Positions 7,541 to 14,607 of a stretch of DNA of 17,716 bases are shown piece after piece. Source of the DNA: JALQXV01 sp051005235. Its GTDB lineage: Bacteria; Patescibacteriota; Saccharimonadia; Saccharimonadales; 2-12-FULL-41-12. Within the stretch, counting starts at the first letter, position 1; the number at the start of each line of letters is the position of its first letter. Position numbers and translations under genes: made by a program. The notes below the pieces were generated by a model. It did not search any database. It was given only the letters and a program-made list of their open reading frames with translations, and was not told the origin of the DNA. The stretch is from the NCBI GenBank assembly GCA_051005235.1, contig JBPCJO010000034.1:1-17716 (forward strand), given 5' to 3'.

Positions 7541-8800
7541 ATGAGTGAAGTAATGAACGGCGTCCATAATCATGAACTTCGGACATGGGCGGGCAACGGT
7601 ATCGATGAGCTAATGGATTCGTTGGCTACAGAATTTGCCCGCCAGGCCCTCAATCCATCACAACATGAACCAGCTGGTAAAGATCCGCGCTATCAAGCGG
7701 CGTGCCAGGGCTGGATGAACGAACTAAACCTGGGTCCGGCAACAGTAACCTATGAAAGCTTTGCCCGTAAGCTGTTTGACCGTCAGCTGCGGAATCACAA
7801 TAAGGAACTACTTACGTCTGATATTCGCCCAGCCAACGAAGTTAATCGGGCAATTAGGGCAGTTCAGGCAACCATATTATTTCGCGGTGAAGCTGACTAC
7901 CCCCAGGAATATACAGATCCGGTCTTGTGGCAAAAGAGTATTCGCCAGGTAGTAGAGTATGATCCAAGCCAGCCTGATACTAAGTTGTTTCACAACGCTA
8001 TTGTTAATAGAGACACTCAAAGTAATATCGAACGGCGTGCCAAAGCAACGAAGCTCGGAATGTTTGCGCTGTCGAGAGTTATCGGTGAAAACACCAGCAT
8101 TCTTGATTTAGGCACCAGCCAAATGAAAGGCCTTAAAAAACTTAAATTAAATAGCCCGTTCGAACCGATAGAGGTGCTTAGTAAGGCGAGTCGCCGTTTT
8201 ACCAAAAAGCCTGACATTGTTAGCCCTGGATTGACCGAGTGGGCTAACGAACTACTTGCTATAAATATAGAATATGGTGATTGCATTGGCGTTGATTACT
8301 GGCTAATGAACGACGAAGAAGTAAAGTTTTGGGCTAAGGCATGTTCATTTTATCCATCCGAATTACTTAATGAACACTTAGTAGAGAGCTATGACATGCT
8401 GGAGGCGCCGGTCCCTGGCGTAACCTTTGCGCGGGCCGATATTACTGATGCAGTTAAGCTGGATTGCGCGCTTGACCCGTATCAAGAATTTGGTGTTGCC
8501 AATATCTCTACCGTTTTAAACCAGCTAGGCCCCCAACAGCAACAGAAAGCAATTGATAACGCCCTTACCTACTCAGACGTCTGCTTAATAAGTGATTTTA
8601 TGCATATCGATAAGACGAATCCAGTCGGCATACATTTTAACGAATCGTGGCAGCAAGACCCATTTGTTACGGCTGCTATCGTCAAAGGCCAAGAGCATAA
8701 AGGCTTGCAAAAATTATTTACCTGGGAAAATGGCCGTTGCCAACGAATGCGCCCAAATTTTGGTAATCCCGCTGTTAAGCGACTGTTTGAGATTAGTTAG
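7541..8800 (+). CDS. Uncharacterised protein with methyltransferase-like Rossmann region
   Basis: The 419-residue product is soluble. Its first 180 residues are mainly helical and unrecognised. From about 186 it follows a class I SAM-methyltransferase order: SILDLGTSQMKG (186-197) at the motif I position, CIGVDYW (248-254), VTFARADITD (294-303) at the motif III position, then FGVANISTVLNQLG (317-330) and SDVCLISDF (345-353) as later strands. Motif I lacks the usual second and third glycines (GxGxG replaced by GTSQMKG), so SAM binding is doubtful, and the fold assignment is inferred from order rather than strong identity. The gene stands alone on the plus strand, divergent from the hydrolase and convergent with the GAF-like gene 10 nt away. 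Confidence 0.7.
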   Translation: MSEVMNGVHNHELRTWAGNGIDELMDSLATEFARQALNPSQHEPAGKDPRYQAACQGWMNELNLGPATVTYESFARKLFDRQLRNHNKELLTSDIRPANEVNRAIRAVQATILFRGEADYPQEYTDPVLWQKSIRQVVEYDPSQPDTKLFHNAIVNRDTQSNIERRAKATKLGMFALSRVIGENTSILDLGTSQMKGLKKLKLNSPFEPIEVLSKASRRFTKKPDIVSPGLTEWANELLAINIEYGDCIGVDYWLMNDEEVKFWAKACSFYPSELLNEHLVESYDMLEAPVPGVTFARADITDAVKLDCALDPYQEFGVANISTVLNQLGPQQQQKAIDNALTYSDVCLISDFMHIDKTNPVGIHFNESWQQDPFVTAAIVKGQEHKGLQKLFTWENGRCQRMRPNFGNPAVKRLFEIS

Positions 8801-8818
8801 GGCTAGGCTTTTAACTAA
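8793..8818. terminator. Possible bidirectional terminator between convergent genes
   Basis: The inverted repeat ttagtta (8793-8799) / taactaa (8812-8818) surrounds the short gap between two convergent stop codons and includes both stops. The stem is only 7 bp and AT-rich and the U-tract is weak, so this is tentative. Confidence 0.25.
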
Positions 8819-9359
8819 GTACTTGCGCTACCAAAGTACTGTAATTAGACATAAAATCTTGGTGTTGGTGACCAATATTTTCTGGCGGTTGGTAATAGCT
8901 AAAAATCATAGCTCCACCTGACCGAGTATTAAGTAACGGATATACATAACTGCAGGCGATACCAGCACCGGCTTGGTTAAAGCGGGCTGCCTCTTCGCTT
9001 AAGGCGGGTATAAATAAAAACTTCCAGTCAGCGGTTTTTTGCGGCTGTTGGGTCTTAATTGCTTTGGCGATAATGTTGGCAGAGCTCGAAACTGGGATTT
9101 TGATCTCACGAAACGGTACGGGTGTCATTTTGATTGCCCACTCGGCGGATTCGGTGTCTGATAGTGCTACCCGGTCAATTGTTTTTGTCTCGGGATTTAC
9201 CAGTAGCAGGACGATAATGCCAAGATCCAAAGTTGTGGCATAGAGCTTATTGTGGAAGGGAGCATTGACGACAATTTTGAACAATTGAGTATCGACAGCG
9301 GCCGCAGACAGTATTTTTTTAAGTTCACCATAGTACTTACTGAAGTTCTTAGCAGTCAT
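8811..9359 (-). CDS. GAF-like small ligand-binding domain protein (uncharacterised)
   Basis: A 182-residue soluble protein without a clear family. Its second half reads like the end of a GAF domain: FLFIPAL (114-120), a helix, GIACSYVYPLLNTRSGGAMI (133-152) as paired strands with a tight turn, FSYYQPPENIG, then a closing helix (QDFMSNYSTLVAQVLS). The first half has a helix and strands (KLYATTLDLGIIVLLLVN, 38-55) that fit the same fold. GAF domains bind small ligands or form dimers. There is no catalytic or output domain, so it would act through a partner. TATAGT ends 6 nt before the ATG at 9359 and no Shine-Dalgarno site is seen. The PH-like gene lies 41 nt upstream in the same direction. Confidence 0.65.
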   Translation of the reverse strand: MTAKNFSKYYGELKKILSAAAVDTQLFKIVVNAPFHNKLYATTLDLGIIVLLLVNPETKTIDRVALSDTESAEWAIKMTPVPFREIKIPVSSSANIIAKAIKTQQPQKTADWKFLFIPALSEEAARFNQAGAGIACSYVYPLLNTRSGGAMIFSYYQPPENIGHQHQDFMSNYSTLVAQVLS

Positions 9360-9365
9360 AGGCTA

Positions 9366-9371
9366 ACTATA
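9366..9371 (-). promoter_or_regulatory. -10 box before the GAF-like gene, leaderless arrangement
   Basis: TATAGT on the minus strand ends 6 nt before the ATG at 9359. TTGTAT (complement of 9391-9396) lies 19 nt upstream, slightly far for a -35 box. Confidence 0.4.
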
Positions 9372-9400
9372 TCATAAGGAATAATAAAATATACAACAGT

Positions 9401-9898
9401 TTAACGGGCTTCTGGATGGTCGTCTTTGCCGAGCTCATTTAACATCGTTGCTAGCTCTTTGGTTTCGAGTGGTCCACAGTTAATTTCTTTTTGAATTGCT
9501 ATAACGTAACCTTGCAAAACACGCTTTAATTTGAGGGCATCTTCGCGCCATAAAAATTTAATTACAAATGGTTTTTCTGAATTTAACACGCGGCTAACTA
9601 TAGATAACGAACCAAATAATGGGCCGACATTCGCGGTGACGTTTAGTATATCTTCGATCCGTATACTCATGAGATCGGCTGTCTGAACAAAACTACGGTG
9701 CGTAATTGTTAATTTTGCCCGATCGATAATGACAGTATCAGGAAAAAGTGTAAACGGAAACACTGTCGTTGCACGGGCTAATACCTCATGCGAGCGATGG
9801 ATTGCCTGTTTGAGTTCGTCTTTTACTTCTTTAATCTCTTCGGCGCTATGTATGTGTGGTGGCTGTTTTTGGATAGTGTTATCTTGTTCGTCGGCCAT
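9401..9898 (-). CDS. Bacterial PH-like domain protein (uncharacterised)
   Basis: A 165-residue soluble protein. After a charged N-terminal helix (HSAEEIKEVKDELKQAIHRS, 17-36), residues about 47-140 form a run of strands typical of bacterial PH-like domains: FPFTLFPDTVIIDRAKLTIT, SIRIEDILNVTANVG, SIVSRVLNSEKPFVIKFLW, ending in the helix EDALKLKRVLQGYVIAIQKE. Such domains bind lipids, peptides or proteins, and no enzyme motif is present. The function is unknown. The ATG at 9898 is well supported by an AGGAG Shine-Dalgarno site 5 nt upstream. It lies 44 nt downstream of zwf in the same direction, so read-through from the glucose-6-phosphate operon is possible. Confidence 0.68.
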   Translation of the reverse strand: MADEQDNTIQKQPPHIHSAEEIKEVKDELKQAIHRSHEVLARATTVFPFTLFPDTVIIDRAKLTITHRSFVQTADLMSIRIEDILNVTANVGPLFGSLSIVSRVLNSEKPFVIKFLWREDALKLKRVLQGYVIAIQKEINCGPLETKELATMLNELGKDDHPEAR

Positions 9899-9903
9899 AA
9901 GTA

Positions 9904-9908
9904 CTCCT
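9904..9908 (-). promoter_or_regulatory. Ribosome binding site of the PH-like gene
   Basis: AGGAG on the minus strand, 5 nt before the ATG at 9898. It is a near-consensus Shine-Dalgarno site and contrasts with the several genes here that have none. Confidence 0.75.
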
Positions 9909-9942
9909 AATACTGGTAATTTAACTATAAACAGTATGCCAT

Positions 9943-11382
9943 TTACATACTGTTAAATATGTCGCTTTTAGCGATTCCTGTAGTTTCAGTTAGCCCGTTT
10001 GAGCCGTTATCGTACATCAAAAGCGGCTGTTTATTGTCTGCCCATTCTTGCAAAACACCATCAATAATGAGCCACGAGGCCAGAACTTCTTTGTCGGTTG
10101 TAAACAATGTTTTATCACCGCGAATAGCATCTACAAGGACGCGTTCATAGGCGTCAGGTTGCGTGCCACTAAATGAACTGCTATACGAAAATCCCATTTG
10201 TACGATCTCGGTCTCATTAATAAGTGAGGGTTTTTTAGCTAGCAAACTAAGGTTGATGCCTTCGTCGGGTTGCACCCGTAAGGTGAGTCTATTTTTATCG
10301 GTACTACCTGTTACGCGTGATTTGAAAGTTAGGGTAATTTCGGTACGTTTTTCGGCCATTGCCTTCCCTGTTTGGAGCAATACGTGGACACCGCGCCAAC
10401 GTTCGTTATCGATTGCTAATGTAATAGCCGCATAGGTTTCTGTTTGTGAGTTGGGGTTACCGACCTCGGTTTTATAGGTGGCGTATTGGCCCCGAACAGT
10501 CTGACTGTCGACATCAGCTGGCGCAATTGGGGTAATTGCTTCTAGCAAGGTTAATTTAGCGGCATGGATTGCTTCTGACGAGCGGTCGTTAGGATCTTCC
10601 ATAGTAGTTAAGGCTAGTAATTGCAGTAAATGGCTTTGGATAAGATCACGCAACGCGCCGGTGCCCTCATAAAAATTGGCGCGGCCTTCGATACCGATCT
10701 GCTCGCTGGCGGTAATAACGATGCTGTCAATAGAATGGCGGTCCCAAATGGCTCTAAAAATTGGATTATTCAAGCGGAAGGTCAATATATTCTGAACGGT
10801 TTCTTTGGCGAGATAGTGGTCGACCCGATAAATTGACTGCTCTGTGAACACCGTTTCAAGTTTTTTGATGAGTTCAATGGCCGAGGTGGTATTGGAGCCA
10901 AATGGTTTTTCGATTAATAGCCGACTTTGGCTGGCTTGGTGCTGGCAACCGTTATTTAGGCTGGAAGTGCCCAAACCAGTCACCACTTGCTCAAACATAT
11001 TGGGTGGTACGGCCATGTAAAATAGTCTGTTTAGGCACAGCCCGATGTCATCCTCTATCTTATCAAGTTCTTGTTTTAGTAAACCGTAATCTTCGGTTTT
11101 GGCAATGTCCATATGCACCATGCGCATCATACCCTGCAGTTTTTTAAGCACGCTATCGTTGGCATGAATATTGTTTGCTATCAGTGTAGACTTGAGCTCT
11201 GCGATGACCTCATCAATTTCGGTGGCGCGCCGTGTGGTGCCTACAATCCGGAACCGCTCAGACAACAACCCCATATCGAGGAGTTGGTACAGTGAGGGCA
11301 ACAATTTACGTTTGGCGAGATCTCCGGTAATGCCAAAAATGACAAATATGCCATCGTTTAGTGCCGCAGACCGGTCAGCCAT
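9943..11382 (-). CDS. zwf: Glucose-6-phosphate 1-dehydrogenase
   Basis: Oxidises glucose-6-phosphate to 6-phosphogluconolactone with reduction of NAD(P)+, the first step of the oxidative pentose phosphate pathway. The 479-residue length is typical. Landmarks: dinucleotide loop GITGDLAKRKL (17-27), EKPFG (158-162), RVDHYLAKE (186-194, substrate phosphate and Lys193; the usual DHYLGK Gly is Ala), SEQIGIEGR (226-234), LIQSH with the catalytic His251, and PDAYERVLVDAIRGD near the C-terminus. It is the last gene of the pgi operon: its ATG shares one base with the pgl stop (TAATG) and has an AAAGGA Shine-Dalgarno site inside pgl, so translation is probably coupled. The NAD versus NADP preference cannot be read with confidence. 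No 6-phosphogluconate dehydrogenase is in the window. Confidence 0.96.
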   Translation of the reverse strand: MADRSAALNDGIFVIFGITGDLAKRKLLPSLYQLLDMGLLSERFRIVGTTRRATEIDEVIAELKSTLIANNIHANDSVLKKLQGMMRMVHMDIAKTEDYGLLKQELDKIEDDIGLCLNRLFYMAVPPNMFEQVVTGLGTSSLNNGCQHQASQSRLLIEKPFGSNTTSAIELIKKLETVFTEQSIYRVDHYLAKETVQNILTFRLNNPIFRAIWDRHSIDSIVITASEQIGIEGRANFYEGTGALRDLIQSHLLQLLALTTMEDPNDRSSEAIHAAKLTLLEAITPIAPADVDSQTVRGQYATYKTEVGNPNSQTETYAAITLAIDNERWRGVHVLLQTGKAMAEKRTEITLTFKSRVTGSTDKNRLTLRVQPDEGINLSLLAKKPSLINETEIVQMGFSYSSSFSGTQPDAYERVLVDAIRGDKTLFTTDKEVLASWLIIDGVLQEWADNKQPLLMYDNGSNGLTETTGIAKSDIFNSM

Positions 11383-12038
11383 TAGTCATTATCCTTTAAG
11401 TCACTGTATATGGTTAGGTCTGCTATTTGCTTTAGTGCCTGAGCTGGCTGGTCGGCAATACTAAGATTCTCTGTTAAGCGGATAAGTTGATCGTGTTTGT
11501 GTTCACCGTAACTAACTAAAAATGCTTTGTTAATTAGGGGCATTATCGCCGGCGTAGCGGTAACACGGGGAAAGTCATGGCCCATAAAAGCTATTACGGT
11601 TTCTGTTGCGGTTATGGCTGGGCTTCTAGGTAAAATACCCGAAGTGTGCCCGTCGTCACCAATACCAAAAATACCAATAACCGTATTGTGGTTGGCAATA
11701 GCAGCCTGTAGACGTTCCCGATAACTGGCTGCAGCTTGTTCGTGGCCAACGCCATCGTCTATCATCACTGGTAGTAACTGTAGTCCTTCGGGGTTAAGCC
11801 CGGCGTTGAGCAGTTGAGCCCAATTTGAATTTGGGTGCCCGATTGGACCATACCGCTCATCTATCAAACCGAGCGTTAACTGGTTTGTTATTTTTAAGCC
11901 GTCTCGGACAGTAACGGCTAGCTGAATATTCGACCCGCCAGACACTAGTAATAAGGCAGATCCTGCTTGGAGCGCCCGATTGATACTGTCTATAATTTCA
12001 GCGGTGGCGACTTCTGATGGAACATTTAAAAACCTCAC
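11382..12038 (-). CDS. pgl: 6-phosphogluconolactonase
   Basis: Hydrolyses 6-phosphogluconolactone, the product of Zwf, to 6-phosphogluconate. The 218-residue product has the DevB/SOL-type Pgl motifs: LLVSGGSNIQLA (30-41, phosphate loop), LGLIDERYGP (57-66), HPNSNW (68-73) and GIGDDGHTSGILP (125-137), with conserved acid and His residues intact. It starts with GTG at 12038. That codon shares its first base with the TAG stop of the GH10 remnant (TAGTG), and a GGAG lies 8 nt upstream. The stop overlaps the zwf ATG by one base. These overlaps and the pathway link support a single coupled operon. Confidence 0.94.
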   Translation of the reverse strand: MRFLNVPSEVATAEIIDSINRALQAGSALLLVSGGSNIQLAVTVRDGLKITNQLTLGLIDERYGPIGHPNSNWAQLLNAGLNPEGLQLLPVMIDDGVGHEQAAASYRERLQAAIANHNTVIGIFGIGDDGHTSGILPRSPAITATETVIAFMGHDFPRVTATPAIMPLINKAFLVSYGEHKHDQLIRLTENLSIADQPAQALKQIADLTIYSDLKDND

Positions 12039-12457
12039 TATGGTTGCTCCAAGGCGTTGCGTAGAGCCCAGTAAGCCGGCTTTGGCCGGTACTTTTCGTC
12101 AAATGGCAGCGGCCGGGGATCTTTTAGGCCAATATGGTTATACCAGGTTTCTTTATCGGTAATGCCTAAAATTGAAAAACTCGGACAAACTTTTGATTCG
12201 ATACAAGCCCGCATCATTTCATAATAAATATTGGCTTCGACCTGATTTTTAGTGTTGGCGTCGGCTTGGAGGTTGTCCATATTAACATCAAATTCGGTGA
12301 CGTAGACTTTGACGCTCTTAGTGTACTCGTACATTGCATCTGAGGTTTCATTCAGGGCTTCGTTATTAAAATCGTTCAATATGAGCACCGACTTTGGATC
12401 GGCCGCGAGCCAGCGTTTGTTAGTTTTTTGTTTTGACGCCTGTTTTTTTACGACCAT
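12038..12457 (-). pseudogene. GH10 (xylanase-type) glycoside hydrolase remnant, catalytic half missing
   Basis: A 139-residue open frame that matches only part of a GH10 endo-beta-xylanase (normally 300 or more residues). RWLAADPKSVLILNDFNNEA (15-34) matches the A..DP..L..NDYN strand. VYVTEFDV (51-58) carries the nucleophile Glu55. CIESKVCPSFSILGITDKETW (85-105) matches the C..C...WGITDKxSW block with Trp changed to Leu97, and YRPKPAYWALRNAL matches the family end. The N-terminal half with the WDVVNE acid/base is absent. The roughly 30-40 residues with the QxH strand between the NDFN helix and VTEFD are also missing, as a clean in-frame deletion. It cannot be a working xylanase. It overlaps pgi by 10 nt and pgl by 1 nt and contains no stop, so it is probably still translated. 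It may be decaying or may have a new binding role. Confidence 0.8.
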
Positions 12458-14061
12458 GATTCGTATTTGCTCATTAAATTGCTGGTTGAACTATCGTGCT
12501 CGCGTCGCGTCGCGTCGCCATTGAACTCGCTATAAATAGTTTGGGCAAGTACTTTACCTAATTCGACACCCCACTGGTCGAACGAATTGATATTCCAAAT
12601 AACACCTTGTACGAATATTTTATGTTCATACAACGCGATGAGCTGGCCCAGTGTATGCGGAGTCAGCTGCGGTAACAGTAAGCTGTTGCTTGGTTTATTA
12701 CCAGCAAAGGTTTTGTGCGGTATGAGCGCTTCGGTAGTGCCTTCGGCACGGACTTGGTCGGCAGTCTTGCCAAAGGCTAACGCCTCGCTTTGGGCAAACA
12801 TGTTGGCAACCAATTTGCGATGGTGCTCGCCGAGGTTGTGTAACGGCTTGGCGAAGCCAATAAAGTCGCACGGGATTAAATGCGTGCCCTGATGTAATAA
12901 TTGGTAAAAAGCGTGCTGGCCGTTAGTGCCTGGTTCACCCCAGGTTACCGGTGCCGTAGTGTAATTGAGCGGTTCTCCGTTGATGCCGAAGCTCTTGCCG
13001 TTGCTCTCCATGCTGGCTTGCTGCAAATAGGCAGGCAAACGATGTAAGTATTGGTCGTATGGTAATACCGCCTCTGACTGTGCGCCGTAAAAATTGGTAT
13101 ACCAGATACTCAGTAGTGCCAAAATAACTGGCCCATTTTGTTCGAGCGGCGCGTGCTTAAAGTGCTCATCCATTGCACAAAAGCCAGCCAGCATTTCATC
13201 AAAGCGGTCTGGCCCGATGGCGACCATAATCGACAAGCCGATGGCGCTGGTCATCGAGTAGCGTCCGCCTACCCAATCCCAAAACTCAAACATGTTGGCG
13301 GTATTGATACCGAAACCGGCTACCTTTTCGGAATTGGTAGATACAGCTACAAAGTGTTTAGCGACAGCTGTTTCGTCTTTTAATGTGGCCAATAGCCAGT
13401 CGCGGGCAGTGTGGGCATTGGTCATTGTTTCGTCGGTAGTAAACGTTTTTGAGGCGATAATGAACAGTGTTTCGGCCGGATCCAGCCCCCTGACCGCCTC
13501 GGCAAAATGTGTACCGTCAACATTAGATACAAATCGCACGTTTATGTCGCGCTGGCTATAAAATTTTAATGCCTCGGTAGCCATAACTGGCCCCAAATCT
13601 GAGCCGCCAATGCCAATGTTAATAATGTTTTTGATCGGTTGGCCAGTGTGCCCATGCCATGAGCCGTTTCGAATTGACTCGCTAAAGACCACCATACGTT
13701 CAAGCACCATTTTAATGTCGGTCTTTATGTCTTTGCCGTCGACCATAATAGGTTCACCAGATTGGTTACGTAGAGCAGTATGGAGTGCCGGTCGGCTTTC
13801 GGTCGTATTGATGGGTTCACCGGCAAACATTTTGTCTCGCTGCGCCTCAACTTGTTGGCTTTTTGCTAATTCAAATAATAGCTTCATCGTTTCGTCGTCA
13901 ACTAAGTTTTTTGAGTAATCGAGGAAGACGTCAGATACTTGGACGCTTAACTGCTGCCCGCGTTCTGGGTTTTCGGTAAATAGTTGGCGTAAACTACGGT
14001 TTGCAAATGTTTGTTGATGATTAGTCAATTGCTGCCAGATTGGTTGCTCGGTTGGGTTCAT
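12448..14061 (-). CDS. pgi: Glucose-6-phosphate isomerase
   Basis: Interconverts glucose-6-phosphate and fructose-6-phosphate in the cytoplasm. The 537-residue product is close to E. coli Pgi (549). Landmarks: INIGIGGSDLGPVMA (147-161), VSNVDGTHF, ASKTFTTDETMTNA (203-216, phosphate site), GGRYSMTSAIGL (265-276, with Arg267), QQASMESNGKS (347-357, catalytic Glu352), GQHAFYQLLHQGTH (381-394, with His383), and YEHKIFVQG...FDQWGVELGK (478-503, with Lys503). An AAAGGCGG Shine-Dalgarno site ends 3 nt before the ATG at 14061. It is the first gene of the operon pgi, GH10 remnant, pgl, zwf. The C-terminal linker (GDATRREHD) is coded by a TCGCG pentanucleotide repeat. Confidence 0.97.
   Translation of the reverse strand: MNPTEQPIWQQLTNHQQTFANRSLRQLFTENPERGQQLSVQVSDVFLDYSKNLVDDETMKLLFELAKSQQVEAQRDKMFAGEPINTTESRPALHTALRNQSGEPIMVDGKDIKTDIKMVLERMVVFSESIRNGSWHGHTGQPIKNIINIGIGGSDLGPVMATEALKFYSQRDINVRFVSNVDGTHFAEAVRGLDPAETLFIIASKTFTTDETMTNAHTARDWLLATLKDETAVAKHFVAVSTNSEKVAGFGINTANMFEFWDWVGGRYSMTSAIGLSIMVAIGPDRFDEMLAGFCAMDEHFKHAPLEQNGPVILALLSIWYTNFYGAQSEAVLPYDQYLHRLPAYLQQASMESNGKSFGINGEPLNYTTAPVTWGEPGTNGQHAFYQLLHQGTHLIPCDFIGFAKPLHNLGEHHRKLVANMFAQSEALAFGKTADQVRAEGTTEALIPHKTFAGNKPSNSLLLPQLTPHTLGQLIALYEHKIFVQGVIWNINSFDQWGVELGKVLAQTIYSEFNGDATRREHDSSTSNLMSKYESWS
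12500..12518. repeat. TCGCG pentanucleotide tandem repeat inside pgi
   Basis: Units at 12500-12504, 12505-12509 and 12510-12514, then a partial unit TCGC to 12518 (3.8 copies, perfect). It lies in the coding sequence for the variable linker before the conserved HDSST tail of Pgi. Because the unit is not a multiple of 3, slippage would shift the frame. Confidence 0.85.
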
Positions 14062-14144
14062 GGTCCGCCTTTAATTTATACTTATAACTATAGCATTACC
14101 TGACCCCCTATTATTGCCAAAGCTACGACGAAATATACAAAAAA

Positions 14145-14173
14145 TTGTATTACACATCTAAAAGTGCTATAAT
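14145..14173 (+). promoter_or_regulatory. Near-consensus sigma70 promoter, leaderless arrangement
   Basis: TTGTAT (14145-14150), an exact 17-nt spacer, and TATAAT (14168-14173). The -10 box ends 9 nt before the ATG at 14183, so the mRNA should start at or a few bases before the start codon. It is the best promoter in the window. Confidence 0.8.
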
Positions 14174-14182
14174 ATATATTAA

Positions 14183-14527
14183 ATGAATGTTAATATCGAC
14201 CATTTAAACCCAGAACTTGTCTACCGCGAAGACGTAGACTCTGTTACCAGATTTTCTGATAAACACTACCTAGAATCACATCATTTTCAGGCAAAAGGTC
14301 TTAGAGTATGTGCATTAGCCGAAATGAATATAGCAGACACAAGCGAAGCACTTGCTGTTAAAATTGCAAGACTAGGGCTAAGTAACTCAGAAATAACGGC
14401 AGTCGGTTGCCTCGATCTAACGGCTGATGAACGCGGCATACTCATCATAGCCAGGCAACAAGAGCTAGTCCAAGAATCAAGGTTTTCTAAAGTCATAAAG
14501 AAGCTGCTCAGTCCCTTTCGTAAATAA
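14183..14527 (+). CDS. Small protein of unknown function
   Basis: I do not recognise this 114-residue protein. It has no membrane segment or signal peptide. It starts with an acidic stretch (NIDHLNPELVYREDVDSV), then an Ala-rich helical middle (CALAEMNIADTSEALAVKIARLG), a strand-like LDLTADERGILIIARQQEL (77-95), and a strongly basic C-terminus (SKVIKKLLSPFRK) that could bind nucleic acid or a membrane surface. The ATG at 14183 is supported by the promoter position. It is divergent from pgi and lies 80 nt upstream of the small PAS gene on the same strand, so it may belong with the signalling pair. Its region looks more AT-rich than the metabolic genes before it. Confidence 0.65.
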   Translation: MNVNIDHLNPELVYREDVDSVTRFSDKHYLESHHFQAKGLRVCALAEMNIADTSEALAVKIARLGLSNSEITAVGCLDLTADERGILIIARQQELVQESRFSKVIKKLLSPFRK

Positions 14528-14564
14528 GTAAAAATTTTGTCTCGATTTAAGAAATTTTAAGTGT

Positions 14565-14580
14565 TAAAATAGATATCTAT
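14565..14580 (+). promoter_or_regulatory. Candidate -10 box overlapping a 12-bp palindrome
   Basis: TAAAAT (14565-14570) overlaps the perfect palindrome atagatatctat (14569-14580), 28 nt before the PAS gene ATG. A palindrome at the transcription start region could be an operator. No good -35 box is found at 16-18 nt, so the promoter itself is uncertain. Confidence 0.35.
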
Positions 14581-14607
14581 AACAGTAACAATAAATGGGG
14601 CATCGGT

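Noticed and set aside
12448..12518. Repeat slippage fusing Pgi in frame with the GH10 fragment
   Set aside because: Loss of one 5-bp unit does give the right frame, but a TAG at 12491-12493 intervenes.
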